A DNA stretch of 30,778 bases, from the NCBI GenBank assembly GCA_964496005.1, contig CAZBWW010000012.1, positions 1 through 30,778 on the forward strand, given 5' to 3'. The notes under the pieces were generated by a model. It was not told the DNA's origin. It worked only from the letters and a program-made list of their open reading frames with translations, and searched no databases. Of the stretch, positions 8,931-15,652 are shown piece by piece (the stretch's first letter is position 1; each line of letters starts with the position of its first letter). A program made the translations under genes and the position numbers. The stretch is from CAZBWW01 sp964496005 (GTDB lineage: Bacteria > Patescibacteriota > WWE3 > UBA101185 > UBA10185).

Positions 8931-9965
8931 TTAATGCATTAGGTGCATTTTTTCTTTTACTTCTGCTAGAGTTTCCTGTACAAGTGTTCTGGTCTTTTTT
9001 GTTCCCTCGTGCAAGATCTCCTCGACTTCAGCAACATGCGCTTCAAAATATAAATGGCGGTCACGAATAGGTGCTAAAAAGGCATTGAGCGCGGTAAAGA
9101 GTTTTTCCTTTACTTCTATATCGCCTACAGTACCTTTTGTATAGCGGTTTTTAAGTTCATCCACTTCGGCTTTAGCTCTATTAAACGCGTCATGATAAAC
9201 AAAAACAGGATTGCCTTCTACTGTTCCGGGGTCTGTTGGATGAATTCTTTTTGGGTCAGTGTACATAGACATGACCTTTCTACGCAGAGATTCTTCATTC
9301 TCGTTCAAAAAAATTGTATTCCCAAGTGACTTACCCATCTTTGGATTACCATCTGTACCCATTAGCTTAGGAAACCTTCCAACCAAGCCCTTTACCTCGG
9401 GAAATGTTTCGCCGTATAAAGTGTTAAACTTGCGCGCAACCTCGCTTGTTTGTTCAATGTGCGGCAACTGATCGACCCCAACAGGTACCAACTCGGCTTT
9501 TACACTCAAAATGTCCGCCACCTGATACATAGGATAATTAATAAAACCCAGCGAAAACTGATCACCAAGATTTTTCATTATAATCTCGTCTTTTATAGTT
9601 GGATTACGCAATGCACGGTTGTGCGACACTAGCATACTAGAAATAGCGGCTAACTCGTAAATCTCCGGAATACCCGACTCCACAAAAAATGTAGCTTTTT
9701 GCGGGTCAACACCAGCTGCAAGATTCCCTATTGCCACCATACGAACTGACTCCGCAATTTCTGCGGGCTTGTCAACTTTTGTGGTAAACGCATGCAAATC
9801 GGCGTTAATAATGTAGGTGTCGTAGTCGGTTTGGAGTTTAGCGCGGTTTTCGAGTGTGCCGACGTAATGACCTAAGTGTAGCGTGCCGGTAGGAGTGTCA
9901 CCGGTTAGGACTCTTTTTTTGGTTTGCTTGCTGGCTTTAGTTAGTTGCTCGGCTTTTTCGGTCAT
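8931..9965 (-). CDS. trpS: Tryptophan--tRNA ligase
   Basis: 344 residues, class I aminoacyl-tRNA synthetase of the TrpRS type. The HIGH signature appears as TPTGTLHLGHYVG (24-36), and the KMSKS loop as PKMGKSLGN (208-216), the GKS form usual in TrpRS. The segment FINYPMYQVADIL (141-153) is typical of the tryptophan pocket, and GVDQLPHIEQTSEVARKFN is the conserved strand-helix after it. The length is normal. A -10-like TATAAT lies about 20 nt upstream of the ATG and no Shine-Dalgarno is seen. It heads the minus-strand run trpS - ftsH - exonuclease - yvcK. Confidence 0.96.
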   Translation of the reverse strand: MTEKAEQLTKASKQTKKRVLTGDTPTGTLHLGHYVGTLENRAKLQTDYDTYIINADLHAFTTKVDKPAEIAESVRMVAIGNLAAGVDPQKATFFVESGIPEIYELAAISSMLVSHNRALRNPTIKDEIIMKNLGDQFSLGFINYPMYQVADILSVKAELVPVGVDQLPHIEQTSEVARKFNTLYGETFPEVKGLVGRFPKLMGTDGNPKMGKSLGNTIFLNENEESLRRKVMSMYTDPKRIHPTDPGTVEGNPVFVYHDAFNRAKAEVDELKNRYTKGTVGDIEVKEKLFTALNAFLAPIRDRHLYFEAHVAEVEEILHEGTKKTRTLVQETLAEVKEKMHLMH

Positions 9966-10033
9966 ATGAGTTTTTATGTAAGGTTATTATACTTTAGTTT
10001 TTAGGTGTTGGAAATTGATCTGAAAATAATAAG

Positions 10034-10081
10034 TAAAAAAACAAACCGCCAGAGTAAACCTACAAAAAGTATACTCTGACG
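10034..10081 (-). terminator. Rho-independent terminator after the 10111-10392 gene
   Basis: On the minus strand CGTCAGAGTA pairs with TACTCTGGCG (10 pairs, one G-U) around a 15-nt loop and is followed by TTTGTTTTTTT. It separates the Cys-rich gene from trpS. Confidence 0.8.
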
Positions 10082-10110
10082 ATTACACTGACGGGTTTAT
10101 AAAGATCCGA

Positions 10111-10392
10111 TCACCAATAACCGGGTGGTTTATTTATCCGTCTCATTCTTTTATTACAAACCGCAAGTACAAACTCCACCTCACCCCCACACTCATATAA
10201 TGTTGGTGCGTGTCTGCCATCAACAACCTCATACAGAGGCACATCTGCTTTACATTTACTACATTCAAATATTTGCTCGGTTATTCCGCACTTTGGAGGT
10301 TTGCCGGTTGCTGTCCTTTCAACCCTCTCCCAATGACTTGGACATTCCCACCAGTAATCTCCCTCGCCTTTCGGAATCAAATGCTTTGACAT
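10111..10392 (-). CDS. Small Cys/His-rich protein, paralogue 1
   Basis: 93 residues, no named family recognised. Potential zinc ligands are CPSH at the N-terminal end, PPKC, CSKC, ECGG and CNKRM. The order C-x2-H, single C, eight residues, C-x2-C, then CGGxV and CNxxM near the C-terminus is shared with the next gene upstream (10582-10812), so the two are paralogues; the first half of the pattern also appears in 10827-11039. No signal peptide or membrane segment, so probably a cytosolic zinc-ribbon-like protein that binds nucleic acid or protein. It has its own promoter, a purine-rich GAGGGG seven nt before the ATG, and its own terminator. Confidence 0.75.
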   Translation of the reverse strand: MSKHLIPKGEGDYWWECPSHWERVERTATGKPPKCGITEQIFECSKCKADVPLYEVVDGRHAPTLYECGGEVEFVLAVCNKRMRRINKPPGYW

Positions 10393-10436
10393 TTTTTATC
10401 CCCTCTGCTCAGCGGATTAAGTCAGTACTCACGGGA

Positions 10437-10464
10437 ATTATAGTTACAAATAAGAAAAAAACAA
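10437..10464 (-). promoter_or_regulatory. Promoter of the 10111-10392 gene
   Basis: TTGTTT, 16 bp, TATAAT on the minus strand, about 45 bp before the start codon. The -10 is perfect. Confidence 0.65.
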
Positions 10465-10532
10465 GTTAGCAGATTATTATTTTTTTTGAGTGTTAATTTT
10501 TAACAGGAATTAGTAGGACTTTAATAAAAATA

Positions 10533-10577
10533 GATAATAAAAAAGAGGGTGAACCGAAACGGTTCTATCCCTCTTTT
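10533..10577 (-). terminator. Rho-independent terminator after the 10582-10812 gene
   Basis: On the minus strand AGAGGG-AT-AGAACCG, loop TTT, CGGTTC-A-CCCTCT, then TTTTTT. The lower stem plus the perfect GAACCG/CGGTTC upper stem make a strong hairpin beginning just past the stop codon. The flanking A-run would let it work in both directions. Confidence 0.85.
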
Positions 10578-10581
10578 GTAG

Positions 10582-10812
10582 TTAAGTAGGCTTTCGTTTT
10601 GGAAGCATTTGCCTGTTGCATCTGGTTCGCGCCCGAACGAAACCCCCACATTTCCGATGGTGAAGTGCTCCGCTTTCACCTTTAACTATATCCTGTTCCC
10701 CCCGGATCACTTCATCACAATCTTCGCAAGTCATTACTTGCGTCCAAACTGTACAACGAGTACCGGGATACTCGCTCGTCTGATCTGGATGAATTTGACA
10801 TGCGTATGTCAT
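10582..10812 (-). CDS. Small Cys/His-rich protein, paralogue 2
   Basis: 76 residues. Cysteine and histidine spacing is C-x2-H (CQIH), a single C (GTRC), exactly eight residues, C-x2-C (CEDC), then KCGGFV and CNRQM. The same order, and the same eight-residue spacing before CxxC, are found in the protein at 10111-10392. Probably zinc-binding; function unknown. AAGGAG lies 10 nt before the ATG. It follows the 10827-11039 gene by 14 nt, and the two probably share the promoter at 11087-11115 and end at the terminator beyond its stop. Confidence 0.75.
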   Translation of the reverse strand: MTYACQIHPDQTSEYPGTRCTVWTQVMTCEDCDEVIRGEQDIVKGESGALHHRKCGGFVRARTRCNRQMLPKRKPT

Positions 10813-10826
10813 AATTCTAACTCTCC

Positions 10827-11039
10827 TTATTCCTCAAGGGGCAGACCACATTCTATGGATTTTATATACACCTTACGGCCACAAACTGTGCATACCCTCC
10901 CTTTTACCATATGGATTACAACTTGTTTACCATCGACGGGTCCACAATTGGTACAGTAGTAATAGGAATCCACTACTGCATCACAAGTTCCCCTACGACT
11001 GTGCCTACACCCATGTTCTTTACATACGTTCACTGCCAT
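10827..11039 (-). CDS. Small Cys/His-rich protein, paralogue 3
   Basis: 70 residues from the ATG at 11039. I prefer this start because AAAGGAG lies 8 nt upstream; an in-frame ATG 36 nt earlier would be nearly leaderless. Ligand pattern: C-x2-H near the N-terminus, a single Cys (GTC), nine residues, CTNC, then a second CTVC and an ECG near the end. The first half matches paralogues 1 and 2; the C-terminal half differs. Probably a small zinc-ribbon protein, cytosolic. First gene of a two-gene unit with 10582-10812. Confidence 0.72.
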   Translation of the reverse strand: MAVNVCKEHGCRHSRRGTCDAVVDSYYYCTNCGPVDGKQVVIHMVKGRVCTVCGRKVYIKSIECGLPLEE

Positions 11040-11086
11040 CGCATAGTCTCCTTTGACTCCGCGTAATCTTATCAATTATGGTTCGG

Positions 11087-11115
11087 ATTATACACACAAA
11101 TATTTTAAAGTTAAA
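11087..11115 (-). promoter_or_regulatory. Promoter of the 11039-10582 two-gene unit
   Basis: On the minus strand TTTAAC, 17 bp, TATAAT, about 48 bp before the preferred ATG. The -10 is perfect. Confidence 0.65.
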
Positions 11116-11155
11116 CTTTAGCTATATTTAAATTTATCTGGAAGTTATTGTTTTT

Positions 11156-11232
11156 TGGTGCCAACGGGTGGGCTCGAACCACCGACCTGGCGCTTATGAA
11201 ACGCCCGCTCTAACCGCCTGAGCTACGTTGGC
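11156..11232 (-). tRNA. tRNA with CAT anticodon, most likely elongator tRNA-Met
   Basis: Normal cloverleaf: acceptor GCCAACG/CGTTGGC with a fully paired first base pair (so not the initiator), anticodon loop TTCATAA, T loop TTCGAGC, discriminator A, CCA encoded. A CAT tRNA could also be tRNA-Ile2 modified by TilS, but this window separately encodes a tRNA-Ile with a genuine TAT anticodon, which favours Met. Confidence 0.9.
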
Positions 11233-11283
11233 AAGTAACTTGCACAAAAAAACAAAGTACAAAAACTATTGTAAGGCAGGGTT

Positions 11284-11312
11284 ATTATATTGGTTTAGTG
11301 ATTTTGTGGCAA
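11284..11312 (-). promoter_or_regulatory. Promoter of tRNA-Met(CAT)
   Basis: On the minus strand TTGCCA, 17 bp, TATAAT, about 52 bp before the tRNA. It is back to back with the plus-strand promoter at 11328-11355. Confidence 0.7.
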
Positions 11313-11327
11313 ACGGGAATTATATCT

Positions 11328-11355
11328 TTGACTTAATACAGTAAACATTTAATAT
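11328..11355 (+). promoter_or_regulatory. Promoter of the 11415 gene
   Basis: TTGACT, 16 bp, TAATAT, ending 59 bp before the chosen ATG, so this gene has a conventional leader. Confidence 0.65.
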
Positions 11356-11414
11356 TCCAAATTAGGTTGGAGAGACCGGGTTGGGCGAAAAGACAAAAAA
11401 TAGAGGAGATGATG

Positions 11415-11750
11415 ATGGCTGTCTTATCGATAATCGTTTTAACCTCCGATGGCCATTTTGCTGTATGTGCAAGTGGTCACCGCGATGAAATTACTGCCGC
11501 CTTGAGAAAAACATGTCCAAGAAAAAGCGGTGGTAACTGTATGGTTATAGTGCCAAACATCACCACGCAGCTAGATGTTCCACTCATCTACGTGTTAGTG
11601 ATAAGTTCACTCAAAATAACCGGGCGCTCCCGACTACTTTGGGGGAGACTAATTGCGAAAGTGTTACGCAAATGGGCAACCCATATCCCAGTTGGAAACA
11701 TCGTTGTGGATATAATCCCTGTCCCAGACGCAGCACGAGTTCGTGGATAA
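11415..11750 (+). CDS. Orphan protein of unknown function
   Basis: 111 residues from the third of three consecutive ATGs (11409, 11412, 11415); the strong Shine-Dalgarno AGAGGAG at 11402-11408 gives the third ATG the best spacing, 6 nt. The N-terminal half (LSIIVLTSDGHFAVCASGH) alternates hydrophobic strands with a possible loop. A hydrophobic stretch PLIYVLVISSL follows, then a basic helix-like region (residues ~70-90). No family recognised. It is the only gene on its strand between about 4.4 and 13.4 kb and has a clear promoter and a candidate terminator, which makes it more credible than an accidental frame. Confidence 0.6.
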   Translation: MAVLSIIVLTSDGHFAVCASGHRDEITAALRKTCPRKSGGNCMVIVPNITTQLDVPLIYVLVISSLKITGRSRLLWGRLIAKVLRKWATHIPVGNIVVDIIPVPDAARVRG

Positions 11751-11780
11751 GACCGAGAAACTCGCCCAATCTCGGCCTTT
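11751..11780 (+). terminator. Candidate terminator after the 11415 gene
   Basis: CCGAGA pairs with TCTCGG around an 11-nt loop directly after the stop codon, but the following T-run is poor (CCTTTCC). It lies between two convergent genes. Confidence 0.35.
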
Positions 11781-11783
11781 CCC

Positions 11784-12776
11784 CTAAACCCCATTTCCGG
11801 CTAAAATCCCCGCAAACTCACAAAACAAATCTGTAATCTTATCAAAATACTCAACATCGAACATTCGACTCTTGGCTAAATACTCTTTTGCAATCTTATT
11901 TAAATGGTACGAGCTGTAGCACCCCCAAAGAGTCAAAATGCTAATCCCGGCTCTATTATTTTTTTCAAACAAATCCTCATACTTGTTATAACCAATTCCG
12001 CTCAAGTATTTTTCGGATAAAATACCGTAATGAATAAATACCGAATATGTAAGCGCCTCGTTATAAAAAATATACAAATCCGGAAATTCGGCTCTGTGCG
12101 CTTTTTCTGCTTTTTGCATTCGGTCAGAATGTAAATAAGGTAATACTGTGTTACACCAAAACTTGTCAGCGTATAAATGAGTAAACTCGTGCCAGTACTG
12201 GTCTAGGGCTGCCTTAACATTAAATTCTGTCGGCTCCCACCCACTTACTTCCACGGTTAGCCCCCTATTTTCTAAATTAGCACCACCACCCATATGGTCC
12301 TTTTCGCTCATCAATATAAATGTTTCAAAAACACCAAGCTCGTTTTCACCGTAAAATGATTTTAAATCTGCCAAAATCTCTTTTTCATTTTTTTTCACAC
12401 CTTCCTCGTGCGCAGTCCGCCATGCTTCCAACTTGGGAGATTCGGCCTGCCATATTGCACCCCACATCTTATTCTCGCGTGTAAAAAGTGCTTTTAATTG
12501 TTGTAGCTCTTGCTCATCAACTCGGCGCGCAACTCTATCCCAGCTAAAGTCACTGTCAGCATAAAAAAAATCACTCGCAAAAAAAGCGCCAAATTCATCG
12601 TTATATTTAAGTAGAATATGTTTTAAAAACGCTACTTCTTCCACTGAAATAAACTCGCCATACTCCTTTTGGAAAGCAAGGCATAATTCATGTCTACAGG
12701 CGAAATGCCAATTTGTGCAACTTTGAAACAGGTGAAATTTATTTGCAATTTCGGAAACTATAAATCGGGATTGCAT
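11784..12776 (-). CDS. Putative HExxH metallopeptidase
   Basis: 330 residues. The segment QYWHEFTHLYADKFW contains HEFTH (196-200), the zinc-binding helix of gluzincin-type metallopeptidases. A Glu at 240 (YNEALTYS), about 40 residues later, is the likely third ligand. No signal peptide or clear membrane segment, so it is probably cytosolic. The N-terminal third is helical and rich in aromatic residues. I recognise no named family, and activity is inferred from the motif alone. The ATG is only 12 nt after the CCA end of the initiator tRNA on the same strand, so the two are probably co-transcribed and mRNA release would need tRNA 3' processing. It converges with the 11415 gene. Confidence 0.7.
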   Translation of the reverse strand: MQSRFIVSEIANKFHLFQSCTNWHFACRHELCLAFQKEYGEFISVEEVAFLKHILLKYNDEFGAFFASDFFYADSDFSWDRVARRVDEQELQQLKALFTRENKMWGAIWQAESPKLEAWRTAHEEGVKKNEKEILADLKSFYGENELGVFETFILMSEKDHMGGGANLENRGLTVEVSGWEPTEFNVKAALDQYWHEFTHLYADKFWCNTVLPYLHSDRMQKAEKAHRAEFPDLYIFYNEALTYSVFIHYGILSEKYLSGIGYNKYEDLFEKNNRAGISILTLWGCYSSYHLNKIAKEYLAKSRMFDVEYFDKITDLFCEFAGILAGNGV

Positions 12777-12788
12777 GAGTTAAAACCT

Positions 12789-12862
12789 TGGTTGCGGGGC
12801 TCGGATTTGCACCGAGACCTTCAGATTATGAGCCTGACGAGGTACTATTCCTCCACCCCGCT
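12789..12862 (-). tRNA. Initiator tRNA-fMet(CAT), divergent
   Basis: The unpaired first position (A1 against A72), A11-U24 in the D stem, anticodon loop CTCATAA and encoded CCA identify the initiator. Several features are unusual. The anticodon stem TCAGG/TCTGA has A29-U41 and G31-U39, so the normal run of three G-C pairs is reduced to one. The D loop is only seven nt (AATAGTA) and lacks the G18-G19 pair. The T loop reads TGCAAAT, with G at position 55 where U (pseudouridine) is nearly universal. The G18 and U55 partners are therefore both lost. Confidence 0.93.
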
Positions 12863-12877
12863 GTAAAAGCAATTAAC

Positions 12878-12906
12878 ATGGTATCACCACGCTTTAGAGT
12901 TGTCAA
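12878..12906 (-). promoter_or_regulatory. Promoter of initiator tRNA
   Basis: On the minus strand TTGACA, 17 bp, TACCAT, about 15 bp before the tRNA. The -35 is perfect. It should also drive the metallopeptidase gene downstream. The rest of the gap to 13002 shows nothing else I can name. Confidence 0.75.
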
Positions 12907-13002
12907 AAAAGCATTTTGCCCATATTCACCCTTTTGGTATTAGCACACATAGCACATAAGATTTGTTTAAAGTTAAAGCAAAATACTTAAGAATCGAAAG
13001 TA

Positions 13003-13383
13003 CTAAAAAACCAACTCTAGCCACTGCCCAAAATTACTTCTATGATCTGTATCGCCGGCGACAGCTGCCTGCTCCAACTGCCTAGCTTTTGCCACCGCCA
13101 ACTCTTCTTCTAACTTATCGCCTATGACATAGATCTCTTCCCCATCCTTCACCATATTCAACTTATTTCGTGCTTCTTCTTCCACATATTCCGCGGTCTT
13201 TTGATAACTTAAACTTTCCTCCAATAGCTCTTTTTCTTCTGCCAACAAATTTACCTCTGCTTGCAGTTCTTCAAGCCTGGCGTTACTTTTCATAATCTCA
13301 AATGTGGTTTTCGCAAAGCTAAGGCTGGCAAATAGCAAAATACCCGATAAAATTACGTATTTTAACCTCTTAAAGTTTGTCAT
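13003..13383 (-). CDS. FtsB/DivIC-family septum formation initiator
   Basis: 126 residues from the ATG at 13383; an in-frame ATG seven codons earlier (13404) is the alternative. I prefer the later one because TAAAAT sits 7 nt before it, the leaderless spacing seen elsewhere here. A single membrane segment (about 9-25, LKYVILSGILLFASLSF) is followed by a coiled coil rich in Glu and Leu (about 35-62) and the family's end motif YVEEEARNKLNMVKDGEEIYVI. In other bacteria these bitopic proteins bridge FtsL and FtsQ in the divisome. The tail after GDKLEEE is Ala/Glu-rich and not conserved. Transcribed divergently from the Xer-like gene. Confidence 0.85.
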   Translation of the reverse strand: MTNFKRLKYVILSGILLFASLSFAKTTFEIMKSNARLEELQAEVNLLAEEKELLEESLSYQKTAEYVEEEARNKLNMVKDGEEIYVIGDKLEEELAVAKARQLEQAAVAGDTDHRSNFGQWLELVF

Positions 13384-13493
13384 TATGCTTATTTTACCAA
13401 ACATTTGACATTACTTGTTTTTACGGTTAAGATACCCTATAGGTTAATTAATTGTTTGTTACTTCTGCCTTCATAACAACAAAAAATAAACAT

Positions 13494-14375
13494 ATGATGG
13501 AACTAACTGAAGCACACGAAAGTTTCGTGCTGTATTTAAAAGAGGAAGGAAAAGCTGACTCTACAGTCATTGCTTACGAAAAAGACATAGAACAATTGGT
13601 TGAACACTTGGAAAGACAGGGAATTACCCGTGTGCATGAAGTTACCACAGAGCATTTAGAAGTGTTTATGGATAGAATGGCGGATACCGGCCTGACAAAT
13701 AAAACTATATCCCGAAAAACTAATGCGACAAAAACATTTTTTAGGTATATGGAAGAAAAGGGTCACATTCAAGTTAATGTTGCGGAACAGCTTAAACACC
13801 CGGAAGTTACTACAAAAGCGCCAAGAATTCTATCTAAGTTAGAGTATCGGGCGTTACGGGATACCGCACGGGAAGATCCACGTACGTTTGCAATAATTGA
13901 ATTGCTTTTACAAACAGGTATTTCTATTTCAGAGCTTTCTTTGATCGAGTTAACTGACATTCAAATTAATACTGAAACAAAAACAGGAACACTTCATATT
14001 CCGGCTCGCCAAAGCAAAGGTGAAAGGATTGTACCGCTAAATAAAGCTGCAGTTGAAGCAATCGAAAATTATTTGGAAAATACACGCCCCGCTATTCCGG
14101 AAGCGAAGACACTATTTATTACAAAATCAGGTAACCAAATGCTAGTTAGAAATATTAGGTCGACAATAGACAGGTATTTTGAACAAGCCGGAATTGAAAA
14201 CGCAAAAGTAAATGATCTGCGCCACACCTTTATTGCACATCATCTACAGGCGGGTACAAGCCTGCAAACAGTATCCAAAGTTGTTGGGCACAAAAGAATC
14301 TCCACTACTGAAAAATATTTGGACTACGTTGAGCGGGAAACTGACGAAGAAAAAATGGAGCTTGGAGTACTATAA
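13494..14375 (+). CDS. Xer-like tyrosine recombinase with altered catalytic residues
   Basis: 293 residues from ATG 13494 (a TTG 42 nt earlier would add 14 residues). An N-terminal SAM-like DNA-binding domain (about 5-90) precedes the catalytic domain. Present are K175 (SKGER), R243 (LRHTF), H266 (VVGHKR) and the nucleophile Y275 (TTEKYLDY). Two usual catalytic residues are changed: the first arginine, normally in TGLRxSEL, is Ser at 144 (TGISISEL), and the His of HxLR is Asn at 240 (NDLR). The length and placement suit a chromosomal XerC/D/H-type enzyme acting on dif, but without the first Arg strand cleavage should be weak. It could need a partner or act as a binding protein. The last 6 nt overlap the convergent membrane-protein gene. 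Confidence 0.88.
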   Translation: MMELTEAHESFVLYLKEEGKADSTVIAYEKDIEQLVEHLERQGITRVHEVTTEHLEVFMDRMADTGLTNKTISRKTNATKTFFRYMEEKGHIQVNVAEQLKHPEVTTKAPRILSKLEYRALRDTAREDPRTFAIIELLLQTGISISELSLIELTDIQINTETKTGTLHIPARQSKGERIVPLNKAAVEAIENYLENTRPAIPEAKTLFITKSGNQMLVRNIRSTIDRYFEQAGIENAKVNDLRHTFIAHHLQAGTSLQTVSKVVGHKRISTTEKYLDYVERETDEEKMELGVL

Positions 14376-14705
14376 ACTAACTCTTTCGTTATAATATCCA
14401 CAAATAAAATCTGTAACATGCAGCCGGTAATTATATGTATCACTTGGATCACTACTGAACTGTACTAACTCCCCTTTCGCACTTAATTTGACACACTTTT
14501 CTGCATCCAGCTGTGTGTCTGATTCAACAACTATTGGAATTAACCCAAACAATTTTGCGTCATACCCGTATGTTAATTCTTTTGGCTCCGAGGTCGTAAT
14601 TTCAGCTAAAGTAACTTTGTATGGGTAGGGGTTAAATAGGACGTAAATTAAGCAGATTATTGCAAATATAAGAAGTGAGAAAATTACGATTATTTTTACA
14701 AACAT
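14370..14705 (-). CDS. Small single-span membrane protein of unknown function
   Basis: 111 residues from ATG 14705. The first 25 residues form one hydrophobic segment (VKIIVIFSLLIFAIICLIYVLF), followed by about 85 residues that would lie outside the membrane, with two Cys. No family recognised. TTG-TACAAT ends six nt before the ATG, the same geometry as the two leaderless genes that follow on the opposite strand, which supports this start over the upstream TTG. It converges with and overlaps the recombinase gene by 6 nt. Confidence 0.6.
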   Translation of the reverse strand: MFVKIIVIFSLLIFAIICLIYVLFNPYPYKVTLAEITTSEPKELTYGYDAKLFGLIPIVVESDTQLDAEKCVKLSAKGELVQFSSDPSDTYNYRLHVTDFICGYYNERVSL

Positions 14706-14711
14706 ACAGTA

Positions 14712-14720
14712 ATTGTACAA
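14712..14720 (-). promoter_or_regulatory. Leaderless-type extended -10 for the 14705 gene
   Basis: TTG-TACAAT on the minus strand, then six nt, then ATG. The -35 is poor. Predicted transcription start falls at the ATG. Confidence 0.45.
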
Positions 14721-14779
14721 CGCAGAATCCTGAAAAATCTACAAATTAATTGTTCCGAATATTATGTTTTTGGTATAGT

Positions 14780-14807
14780 TTGCAAATTTTTGGTGTACTT
14801 GTATTAT
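14780..14807 (+). promoter_or_regulatory. Leaderless promoter of the 14814 gene
   Basis: TTGCAA, 16 bp, TATTAT, then six nt, then ATG at 14814. The expected transcription start is the A of the ATG. Hexamers, spacing and flanking bases (GTTTGCAAAT, CTTGTA) match the promoter of the paralogous gene at 15653. Confidence 0.75.
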
Positions 14808-14813
14808 TAACAT

Positions 14814-15590
14814 ATGAGTGAAACAACTTCATCTGCTATTGATGAACCAGCTGCTACCGATCCGAGTGCTGACGGTACAGAACCAGGCTTTACAATAGCT
14901 GATAATGTTCTTGATACAACTACGCTAAATGAGTTATCGCACGCGCAAGACTTTCAACAACGACGACACCTTTATGCCACAGAAGCCGCGGAAACTAAAG
15001 AACATCTTCAAGAAAAGGAGTATGCATTGCATAAAGCTGCGCTCGAAACGACGATGAAACCAGATGTAAGTCCTAGGGTCGCAGCTTTTTTCCGTTCATA
15101 TGACAAGGCACTTGGCGGTACGCTTACCGGAATGGTTCATACAATGGAAAATCAAAAGATTGGTCAGGCGGGTAGGGCATTCGCTGAAGCGTTGGTACAA
15201 AATGCAAATGCTGAAAATCTATACTATACGCTATTTGTGGACGAGAATTCCCCAATTATAAAGGAATTCGGTGGTATCGAACGAATAAGAGAGGATGCCC
15301 AAACCGAAGCCTTAATCGTCTACGATTTTGCTGCTACACTCCATAGAATGGGCGTAAGTCCGCGCGAAATAGATGCGTTATCAGAAAGAACAGGCGAGGA
15401 CATCAGAGCAACTATACTGTTTCTAAATGAATTTAACAAAGAACTGGGATCATGGAAAAAAGATGTACAAGAAACTGGCGAATTAAAAACAAATATTAAT
15501 ACAACTGACCTGGAATCAGCTGCAAAACTTTATAGCCTTATCGGAACGGTTAATGCGTTTATATATTCCGAAGAGGCGAAGAAACAATAA
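14814..15590 (+). CDS. Leaderless paralogue A, unknown function
   Basis: 258 residues, acidic, no signal peptide or membrane span. It starts with a Ser/Thr/Glu-rich disordered stretch containing FTIAD (26-30), followed by a helical or coiled-coil region. The core is DENSPIIKEFGGIERIREDAQ plus TEALIVYDFAATLHR, and near the end comes TTDLESAAKLYSLIG. The same three blocks occur in order in the next gene, so the two form a tandem family. I recognise no described domain; a helical protein-interaction role is possible but unproven. No Shine-Dalgarno; predicted leaderless. Confidence 0.75.
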   Translation: MSETTSSAIDEPAATDPSADGTEPGFTIADNVLDTTTLNELSHAQDFQQRRHLYATEAAETKEHLQEKEYALHKAALETTMKPDVSPRVAAFFRSYDKALGGTLTGMVHTMENQKIGQAGRAFAEALVQNANAENLYYTLFVDENSPIIKEFGGIERIREDAQTEALIVYDFAATLHRMGVSPREIDALSERTGEDIRATILFLNEFNKELGSWKKDVQETGELKTNINTTDLESAAKLYSLIGTVNAFIYSEEAKKQ

Positions 15591-15605
15591 TTTATTATAA
15601 TTTAG

Positions 15606-15646
15606 AACAATCCATTGTTTGCAAATAATTGGGTTTCTTGTACGAT
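15606..15646 (+). promoter_or_regulatory. Leaderless promoter of the 15653 gene with overlapping inverted repeat
   Basis: TTGCAA (15619-15624), 16 bp, TACGAT (15641-15646), six nt, ATG at 15653. An inverted repeat AACAAT-CC-ATTGTT at 15606-15619 abuts the -35 and may be an operator; it is not seen at the first promoter. Confidence 0.7.
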
Positions 15647-15652
15647 TGATAT

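Noticed and set aside
11156..11232. tRNA-Ile2 (TilS substrate)
   Set aside because: Possible for any CAT tRNA, but a separate tRNA-Ile(TAT) makes elongator Met more likely; not fully excluded.
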